15,811 bases of DNA from Euperipatoides rowelli (lineage: Eukaryota; Onychophora; Udeonychophora; Euonychophora; Peripatopsidae). The stretch lies in assembly GCA_003024985.2 (NCBI GenBank), contig PXIH01S0006590.1. One strand, written 5' to 3'. The position numbers and the translations under genes were made by a program. Below the pieces are notes generated by a model that saw only the letters and a list, made by a program, of their open reading frames with translations, had not been told where the DNA came from and searched no databases. Of the stretch, positions 7,711 to 15,811 are shown in pieces. Positions within the stretch are counted from its first letter, which is position 1, and every line of letters starts with the position of its first letter.

Positions 7711-10700
7711 GTATGTTTATATTTACAGGAAATCAGTTTTCCAAAAACAATAAAGCAATAAATACACTAGCTTATTTATTTTTGTCATTTTAAAAATTTT
7801 TCAATTGTGCAGTGCAAGTTTCTAAATATTGCATTCTCCTCAACAGTTTGGTTAACATAGTACAAGATGGTGGCGACTACTGTATATCCCTTCAAACACG
7901 GGCAAACCATGTTTTTTTAATTTTTGTTATTTCCATGGCCCACATTATCAAGTTTCATTCAACTTAACAGCAAGACTCATTATTTGCCCTTAGCAATTAT
8001 TTTACATATTTGGCCTGCAGAACACCTAATTTCTCCATATTTGGCCAGTACAGACGGTACTTGCCAGTCTCTCAATTTTATAATTGTATAGAAAAGATAA
8101 AAAATAACTAAAACCTAAACTGATTTTAAAACTATAAAATAACATGCCAAAAAAAAAAAAAAGTACCATAAGAAAATATGTAATTATATTTGTGTCAAAG
8201 CACGCCTCGCATACAGTAATTAATGAATTAACTGTTTTCGTATTTTAAAATCGATCAGCGTTTTTGAAAATAAAAAATTTAAAAAATGGCTTGTGGCTGG
8301 ATTATTAAGTTTACTGCCTGAAGTTTGTAAAAATAGCACTACTTTGAATATATGCAGGGATTCAGTAATCCCATTTTATACTAATAGTTTACTATTTATA
8401 ATTCAAACTATTTTTAACTGTGGCATTACATTTGGTTACTGAATTTTAATTAGCCTAATATTTATTTTGTTTTTAATAGGAAAACGTACGGGAAACTTTT
8501 GTCTACGCAGTTAGGCCTACCTACCGTACATGCAAAACTATTCCAGCAATGGTCCCCCACCCCAACATTTATATTCCCTTAAAAATATTAATTTCAAATT
8601 ATACTGTAAACATAAATAGAAAAAAAAAATATTCAGAATTAAATAAAGAATATGTTTCATTTAAATTAGATTAAAAAAATTTATAAATGACAAAATCAAT
8701 TAAGTATCAAATTTTTTATTTTCATTTCATATACGATACAAAATAAAAACATGAATATTAAAGGCATTTTTTTTTGCGTATAGGCCCTAATCATATTCTA
8801 TATTTAATGCATTTTTCAAATACTGATATTTATATGGTCAACAGAGGGGAAAAGAATTAGCAAGAAAAAAATAAATGTTTTCTCAATCCCTTCAAAACAA
8901 AAATAACTAATCAGAAGAAATTTATAGAGAATAAATGATCCAATAAATAAATAAATTGATATGTACCTGTTATCCTACTCATCAATTTCACATAAAATTA
9001 ACCAACAAAGCAAAAATATATTTAATAGCCAACAGAGTAATATAGTTAAAACATATGTACCATGTTCAGCAAAAAAGGAGACCATAAAGGAAAGAAAACA
9101 GAATTATGGTAAAGCTAATAAAATATTCAGAACTAAAAATATTTTTAGAAAAATTCAGGGACCATCACAATTTTAAACAAAGGAAAACATAAATGATAAA
9201 GTTATGAACGGTTCATGACAAATATCCATTATCAAACTATTTAAATTTACAGATAAATTAATGTTTTATTAATCATTTGTTACTAATTAGCATTATAGAT
9301 GTCAGCGAATTGAAACTAACAAAGCAACAAATTTTAATCAGTCTTACTATTTGAAGGACTTATTTTTCAAATTGTTGTTCTCTAAATGTCAAAATGGTTT
9401 GGTGGTGAAATAAAAACTAGAAAGCATCTTGATCTAAACTACTGTATTTACTTATGATGCAATGGAAATACCTTTAAAAGAAAACAAGGAATATACCCGA
9501 TGTTCGATCTAACAATGAGACAAAACCAAAGGATTTCCTGGTACCCCATGTTATTCTTAGTGTCAATTTGCCAAGTTTCTTTATCATAGTTCAAAGGGTT
9601 GTGGGAATTACAAAAACCGAAATGTTCCCAAATAGCCCATCTTACTCGTAGGGTAATATTAATTTAATTTGCTAAATTTGGTCTAGATCAGTTCTTTTCA
9701 AATGTTTCAACACAAGGCCCCTAAAATAGATATGCTAAATAAATACTAAGGCTACCCTGATAAGACTGTCCTTAGGCACAAGATTAACAGCCCCTTCCAA
9801 ACCTATTTGATAGGCCTTTTGTATTGCAATCTTTCCTAACTATATACTGGCTAATAAGAGGGATGTTACCTCATATTTTGACAATAATTCAATGTCAGGT
9901 GTAATATTTGAAATGACAATTTCTGATTATCCTCCAACAATTGTGGCTCCCTTTAAAAAAGCCTCAGGGTGTGCTGGGAGGGGGGGCATGACTCCCCACT
10001 ACGAGAATGTATAGGAAACAGACTAGTTCCCAGGTGCCTTACATTACTCAGTCAATTGTCTATGCATGGTCACGATAGCTGAAGATGTGTGGTAACGCAT
10101 AGGGAAAATCAAGTTCACATTTACTGTATAGATAGGCAATTGTTTCAGCACACATACCAATCTATAGTTTTAAACTAGATCAATACATCAAGTTCTGCAG
10201 GCCCTTCTCCCTTCATTATTTGTAAATCACACACAATAGGTAGTCCACTTAATTACCTAACAACCCAAATTTTAGAAAAAGACTTTATATCTGTCAAGAT
10301 TATAGAATCAATTTTGGACAGGATAATTATTTTATTTAAAAAAAAAAATCCGCAAAATACTCCACTTGCTATTAAAATAAAGGTAACTCTCCTTAACATG
10401 CCCTTGGCAAATTACACCTCTAACATGGTTCAAAATTTGACAAAATATGCAAACAATGTAATTTAAGTAGCTTAAGTTCAATTTATGTAGCTCCTGCTTA
10501 ATACACAGTTGCCGTGAACACTAATGTATAGTGCATATCAAAAATAACCATTTTGAGTAATGAACCAACACTTCTTGCTTGTTCACGAGTTCCATTTTAA
10601 ATTTCACATACTGTTTTCGATTTACAACTATCCAATCTAATTTTTTTTCTAGTAGAGCTATCAATCATAAATCTGTTTATATTAGATACTGTAAATATTA

Positions 10701-12215
10701 GACTTTAGGACTAATTAAAAATGCATGCATGTTTATGCATGGAGGGAATATGAACGAAGGCCTTGCTAGCCTATAATTTAAAACATTAAATTTTTATAAA
10801 ATTGTAGCTATACAAATTCTTACACTGTTAAAATATTTTGAACCGTAATTTAAATTATATTTCATTAACCAGTGAGAACAGTGTCTCTTAAAAATAAGTC
10901 CAAATAGATGTGTCCAGCTTTTACTTTTTAAATTGGTTATAGAGTTTGGGGTCACTTTAATAATACAAAATATCCAGACAATTTACAATATGTGTAAATC
11001 GTCAGTGGCCAAAAATAATCAGGTCATGTCTTTCTTTTCCCATGTCATTACTGAAATGCATGGATAGCAAAACAGATCATGATGCTATCAGATTGGTAGA
11101 ATTACAAAGAATAGACAAATATTTTTCTTTTTCTAATACTTTTGCTACCAACTGGTGTGTGTTGCACGTAAGGCAGGAAAGGTAGACACATAAGTTGATA
11201 GATGGCAGAGTAGCTAACCACATTCCACACACATTGTTTCACAATATACAATAGTTTGCATATTGATACTACCTTAAGGATGGTGTAAAAAAAAAATGTT
11301 TTTCCTATTACCGTATACTGTTAACAATGGAATTATGGGAAGCTGTTACTATATATTTAGTCTAATTAAAACACACAAAAGAAAATATTTTAAAATAGGG
11401 TATATTTCACAATTTTTAATTTCTAGAATAGCTCCTGTAAATAAAAACTGACAATCAACTAGGCTAGTTTGAACGATACGCTACATAATCCAAATGTCAA
11501 ATAGACTAATTTCTAATTTTAATAAACAGTAATTACTTCTTTATACTATTAAGAGGTTTAATTTTAAACAAAATATAAAATGTTACTTGAAAACATGTAG
11601 ACAATAAAGAAATACTGTACATAACTGGATATTTGTCATTGAAGATTTAAAATAAATAAATAAACCTAGACGATCCCTGAAAACAGCATTGTAATGAAGT
11701 CATTATTTGCCATGGGATATAACCTCTGTTCATTATCAGCTATCACATATAACTTTTTATTATTTAACTCAATCAGTTGATCAGACTTAATTTTAAAATG
11801 ACTATAATAAACAAGCTATAAATTTAATTTAATGAATTCTGATTAACACAAACATATTTTAATTTATTCCTTTGAATGATTTTATTTTAGTTTAAAAAAG
11901 AAAAATAAGTGAATGAGATCTTGTGGCAAGTACAACTTATAGGAAAGAAAAGAGAAAAAAATTTTTTTTTTGATAGTTAAATCATGTTTAGCTGTATCTA
12001 TGGTAATAACGTTACCCTTTTCTGTACTGACCATAAGAATGACATTTCAACAGCCTTTACATCCACAAGATTAAAAAAATCTCTAACTATTAAGAACTTA
12101 AAGGACTCTAATTTACTTAATAAATGGAGTAATGCCATAGTATGGGGAATAGTAATACTACCAATGTTCTTTTTCTTAATAATTGAATTAACATAATTTG
12201 CAATATAAATATTGT
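7711..12215. other. Long AT-rich non-coding stretch, no gene recognised
   Basis: Over 4.5 kb shows no protein domain, no RNA gene and no complete transposon. Homopolymers include A14 at 8149-8162. Open frames at 8961-9176 and 11984-12196 have low-complexity K, N and I-rich products and look like chance. A possible old transposon terminus occurs near 9689, and a G7 run followed closely by a short C run lies near 9983-10000. The section 9690-10120 is richer in GC than its surroundings and may be an old repeat. Confidence 0.5.
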
Positions 12216-12272
12216 ATCTACAGTACATATTATATATATATATACTGTATATACAGTACGTGTATATATATT
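12216..12272. repeat. AT-rich palindromes with TACTGTA/TACAGTA
   Basis: TACAGTACATATTATATATA is followed by TATACTGTATATACAGTACG, forming nested self-complementary words like those at 4880-4990. The tract ends exactly where a possible hAT-type terminus begins. Confidence 0.7.
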
Positions 12273-12360
12273 AGTGCTGTGCATCGATATGAAAAGCAGA
12301 TATCGAACATATAATATCGATTCAATATCTATAATATCTATAATATCGAAAATTTAATAT
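12272..12360. mobile_element. Possible hAT-type transposon terminus with repeated ATATCGA words
   Basis: TAGTGCTGTGCATCGATATG is followed by repeated ATATCGA/TCGATTC words (12290-12350). This resembles the termini of some animal hAT elements, which often start with YAGTG and carry subterminal ATCGAT repeats. No opposite end with an 8-bp duplication was found, so this may be a solo end or a fragment. The resemblance comes from memory of such families. Confidence 0.3.
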
Positions 12361-14136
12361 ATTTTTTTTAATGTCCAGATAATACATTATTTTAAATATT
12401 GGAAAATCTATAACAGATAGAAAAAAACTTTAATAGTATTTTTGTTCTAAATTTTGTCCTCTTAAAAAAAACATAGGCATGCTCCGATTGCCTGATCAAT
12501 TACACTTGCATATTTATCTTCAATAGGAGAATGACAATGTACAAATTGTTATATTTATATTCAATAGATTAGAATGCCAATCTAAATTTTATATTCTCAG
12601 GTTGAGTAAGGATTTATTTCTCGTAGGAAAAAATACACTGTATATAAATTTTTTATAAAAGGTAAAATATATTTTCCTAAATGACTTGAATACAGTTTTT
12701 CTTTCAGGCATACATCTGGGAGGGGGGGGGGGGCTTACCCCCTCCCCCCAGAAAGTTGGGAAAAAATAAAAATCCTATGAAATGAAACAAAGTCAACATA
12801 ACGGCCACTCTACTTAAAAAAAAAAAAACGCTATCAACCCCCCCCCCCCCCGAGAAAATTGTCCGAAAGAAACACTGAATAGATATTACAGATATGGTAT
12901 GTTTGAATTTAAGGTTTTTAACTACCAGTACATATTTGCTTGAACAAAAAAAATATTTTGATTTCTAGCCTGAAGTTATAAATATATAGTATTTGAGCCT
13001 GTATTTTAGTTTACTTTGTGTATAATAGTTGTCGCCTATTGTAGTATATAGGCCAATAGTAAAACTGTTATTTCTAACTAACCATACAGTAAATAGAGTA
13101 CTTGTACTAATTTATCACCATGGCAATTAAATTCAATGTTTTTACTTAGCTGCTTTTAAATCAATTTTATTTTTATAAACTTCTATATAAAAAAAATACC
13201 TTTACAAGATTAAATTTTTTTCTTCTAAAATTAGTTCTAGGAATAAAAACAAATTGTCACATGTGATAGCAATGAATTGGCAAATAATGGTTTAAATTAA
13301 GAAAAATATTCGTAGACTATGAACGTTTAGTCAAATTTAAATATTACTTTTGAGAAGACTGGTTACAAAAGCATATGCACAAATAATAAAAATATGCAAA
13401 GTTGTGAGAAAACCTTACTATTAAATAAATCAAACAAGTAAATTCAATAATAAAAAAATTACGTTAAAGAAATGAGTATAAAAATTCCTACAAATTTGAT
13501 TTTAAATTAACATGATCGTTAAAAAGTGCACAGCATATAATAAAAATTCTGAAAACTGATTACAAGACAATTATGAGAAAGAAAGAACATTAAAAACGTT
13601 ATGCTACATACTGAAAATGTTTAATTTTAAATTGTAGATATAATTTTTTTTAAAAGAAATAAAGTGTGCTAAAATGCATAATTAAGGCCAAACTTATCTC
13701 CTGAAAACAGAACATGTCAGCTTTCAGAAAACATTGCCAGAAAGATAAAATATATAGATATAAATTACAATGCAAAATATATTGAAAAACAAAATCATTG
13801 TCATGAAATTAAACATAATTGAAAATTAAAAAGCAGGCATGTTTATATAAATTTTTAGATTTTTAATGGGCATTATTTCTTTGATCAATGACCACGACTG
13901 ACCTGTTGAGATAAAACATAAAGACTAAAGAAAAAAAATACATATCCATAAATAGCCCAATCAATAAAAAAAAAAAAAAAAAAAGCCAATTATTGATAAA
14001 GTATAAGAAAGTTTTGATCCGTATAACCTATTTTAATAACGATGCTGGGCTCCCATTCCCCCCCCCCCCCCGAGAGCAGCTTGGAATTGTTTCTTCTTAG
14101 AGTAGGATTTACAATAGCATAATGAAATCTTTTATA
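12361..14136. other. AT-rich non-coding stretch with G/C homopolymers
   Basis: No gene is supported. It holds a G12/C-rich hairpin (12715-12752), A13 (12816-12828), C14 (12838-12851), A19 (13966-13984) and C14 (14058-14071). Both C14 runs are followed by GAGA. Confidence 0.5.
12715..12752. repeat. G/C-rich hairpin in AT-rich surroundings
   Basis: TCTGGGA followed by G12 pairs with a CCCCCTCCCCCCAGA segment around a short CTTA loop. A hairpin of this composition stands out sharply from its flanks, and the G run could also form a quadruplex. It may be the remnant of a transposon's inverted terminus. Confidence 0.7.
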
Positions 14137-14979
14137 CTATATACCAGATGTCAACAGACTGATCTACCGTGTTTTTTGGAGACCATCAATAATTTACGGT
14201 ATATTTTTTTTTAAGTCCCAATTTTCAAAAACCATTGAAAAATGAATAATCAAAATAGTTAAATATGCATGTTTTTAATACTAATAGAATTACCAACTGT
14301 TTTTATTAGATAGATAATATGCATCCATACAACTGTATGGATAATATGCATCCATTCAACTGTGTGCTCTTCTGCTTTTAAATAAGTGCAAATAGTGGCG
14401 ATACGTTATTAACTTCAAATGAATGAGGAAAAAAAATGATACAAGCATTTAAAATGAAAAATGTGCTGCTCCTCAAATGTTTTCTTCTGGAATTTGCAGC
14501 TAAGTACTAAGCTTAATTTAAATTTTTTTTGTTATAAATTAATCATTTTCTTGGCCAAAATAATTCCCATAATGAATAGTAAAAGAAATCTCATATTACA
14601 TTTGAGTTTTGAAATGTAACAAGTTGCTTGTATCTAAGGCGTATGGAGTGGCCCCAACGTATAGTAAACTAATATTTTTTAAAATATAAAACTAAATAGG
14701 CCTTCTTTAATTTACAAAAAAAAAAAAAAAAAGTAAAGTATAAAAACAATGAATTTGAAATAATCAAAATTATAATTGTCCATAATTTATAATTATAACT
14801 TTTTATTTACTCTCCCCCCCCCCAATAGGGGAATTCACTGTGAAATGACTTCCACCAAATTTTTATTCATCCTCTATTGACCCGCCCTCAAAAATGGAAT
14901 TTTGCAAATAGATCACGGATGAATTTTTAATGCCAAAGTAGATCTTATGTAAAAATTAGTTGGCATCCCTGCTATATAC
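14137..14979. mobile_element. Non-autonomous hAT-type transposon with perfect 8-bp target duplication
   Basis: The element spans 14145-14971 (827 bp) and is flanked by identical 8-bp duplications CTATATAC at 14137-14144 and 14972-14979, the hallmark length for hAT transposons. The ends are inverted: CAGATGTCAAC at the left, and CAGGGATGCCAAC at the right read on the minus strand. Subterminal GATCTAC words occur on both sides (about 14161 left; AGATCTACTTTG and GATCTATTTG right), a placement typical of transposase-binding repeats in hAT elements. The interior has no transposase frame but contains a 27-bp tandem duplication, an A17 run (14716-14732) and a C10 run (14814-14823). It would need a transposase supplied from elsewhere. 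The intact duplication suggests a fairly recent insertion, while the unequal termini suggest some decay. Confidence 0.8.
14313..14366. repeat. 27-bp tandem duplication (two copies)
   Basis: The unit GATAATATGCATCCATACAA plus seven more bases occurs twice head to tail (14313-14339 and 14340-14366), with 25 of 27 positions identical. The first copy contains the palindrome CCATACAACTGTATGG. It lies inside the hAT-type element. Confidence 0.9.
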
Positions 14980-15811
14980 TATTAAACTCGAATATCATAT
15001 ACTGTGCGGTATTATAAAACTGGAATTAAGCTGTCTGTAAACACATGCCCAATACAAAGTCTAAAATTATAAACACAACAAAAACTGATGAGTTATAGAT
15101 TAAATAACTCGCCATGAAGCATCACGTGTCCATAAAATCAACAAATAGGCCCGATGCAGAGCGATTGATAAGAAATTTTTTTTGTGTTAGCTACACATTT
15201 TGTAAATATTTTGATAATGAAATGCAGTACCTTATATTTTATTACTAACAAACTTTCAATAAAACACTAGTTATCATAAGAACATCTCAAAAAAGCTTAA
15301 CCTAATCATTATTGGATTTGTACCCAATTGGAACAAGACAGACAAATGAACAATCTACAAACATCTATCATTCCAAGAGCCTTTAAACAGTAGCCTAATG
15401 TTGAAATTTGAATAGTCCTTTGAATTATTTAAAATGCTAGAAAAGACTACAGGATAAACTGTTATACAGTACTTAGCTTATGTGATAGTTAACTTTAAAC
15501 TCAGACTATCTTCCTCCATTTTTATGTCAAAACATTACCAAGTATGGAAGACATGAATTTTAAACATTAATCTTATTCTATAATTCCATGTAGTGAAAAT
15601 ATTTTCTACCCAGAAAACTGATGTCAATTTCCTTCTCAGACTGGAGAAGAGGATAAGCCCAGAATGCTTTATAAGCTTATTTTTTCTTTCATTTGTTTAG
15701 AGCTCATTTTTGTGCAAGACCAATTTCTAAATACTGTATATACCAATTCCACTTGAGTTCTTCCTATAATAAAGATTAGCCGTAGCTTTTTGATAGTTTT
15801 TTTTTTACAGT
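14980..15811. other. AT-rich stretch with no recognised gene
   Basis: No open frame, RNA or complete mobile element is supported. The final section becomes pyrimidine-rich toward the window end, where an acceptor-like signal lies (described separately). Confidence 0.45.
15782..15810 (+). promoter_or_regulatory. Possible 3' splice acceptor at the window edge
   Basis: A pyrimidine-rich tract with T10 is followed by ACAG at 15807-15810, matching an animal 3' splice acceptor on the plus strand. If genuine, an exon starts at 15811 and much of the window is intron. Only one base beyond the AG is visible, so the claim rests on the signal alone; T-rich runs ending in CAG are common in such DNA. Confidence 0.3.

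Noticed and set aside
8961-9176. 71-residue K/N/S-rich frame
   Set aside because: Low-complexity product of A-rich DNA, no domain recognised.
11984-12228. Overlapping frames of 70 and 76 residues on opposite strands
   Set aside because: Mutually exclusive shadows in AT-rich DNA; the hydrophobic end of the plus-strand product is not enough to call a membrane protein.
12272-13540. TGCTGTGCA near 12275 paired with TGCACAGCA near 13528 as element ends
   Set aside because: Only nine bases match and no target duplication is seen on the flanks.
5010-14971. CAGGGATG at 5010 paired with CATCCCTG at 14964 as one 10-kb hAT element
   Set aside because: Flanking 8-mers do not match (CTTTATAT against CTATATAC), whereas the right end matches exactly with the duplication at 14137-14144.
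1-15811. CRISPR array, operons, tRNA or rRNA genes
   Set aside because: No regularly spaced direct repeats, no prokaryotic gene layout and no recognisable tRNA or rRNA sequence were found by eye.

Overview
This window looks like AT-rich, gene-poor nuclear DNA from an animal, probably an invertebrate. The reasons are an L1/Tx1-like LINE relic, hAT- and mariner-like non-autonomous transposons, many mononucleotide runs and a (TG)n microsatellite. Splice-like signals are present, and nothing resembles bacterial gene organisation. The species cannot be named from the sequence. No intact protein-coding gene is supported. Most of the longer open frames are chance products of low GC content, or pieces of the LINE.

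Layout. Positions 1 to about 1880 (+) hold a decayed non-LTR retrotransposon. Conserved reverse-transcriptase blocks can be read across frameshifts and stops, followed by C-terminal blocks, and an A19 tract at 2083-2101 may mark its 3' end. At 2205-2415 (-) there is a short open segment with a consensus splice donor, the only candidate host exon. Positions 4451-4662 are a TA-flanked foldback element. Positions 4880-4990 are AT-rich palindromes built from TACTGTA/TACAGTA. Positions 5757-6427 form a near-perfect palindrome with arms of about 300 bp and a 17-nt loop. Positions 6540-6629 look like a tiny poly(A)-tailed retroposed fragment with an 11-bp target duplication. Positions 7442-7708 are a MITE with terminal inverted repeats of about 33 bp. 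Positions 14145-14971 are a non-autonomous hAT-type transposon bounded by a perfect 8-bp target-site duplication (CTATATAC). The remainder is unrecognised AT-rich DNA with long A, T, G and C runs. The last bases (15790-15810) resemble a 3' splice acceptor, so the window could lie inside or just before a gene.

There is no multi-gene system here. What stands out is a cluster of short non-autonomous mobile elements of different types, several able to fold into long hairpins, in DNA rich in the heptamer TACTGTA/TACAGTA. The element families are inferred from termini, target duplications and protein motifs read by eye, with no database search behind them.
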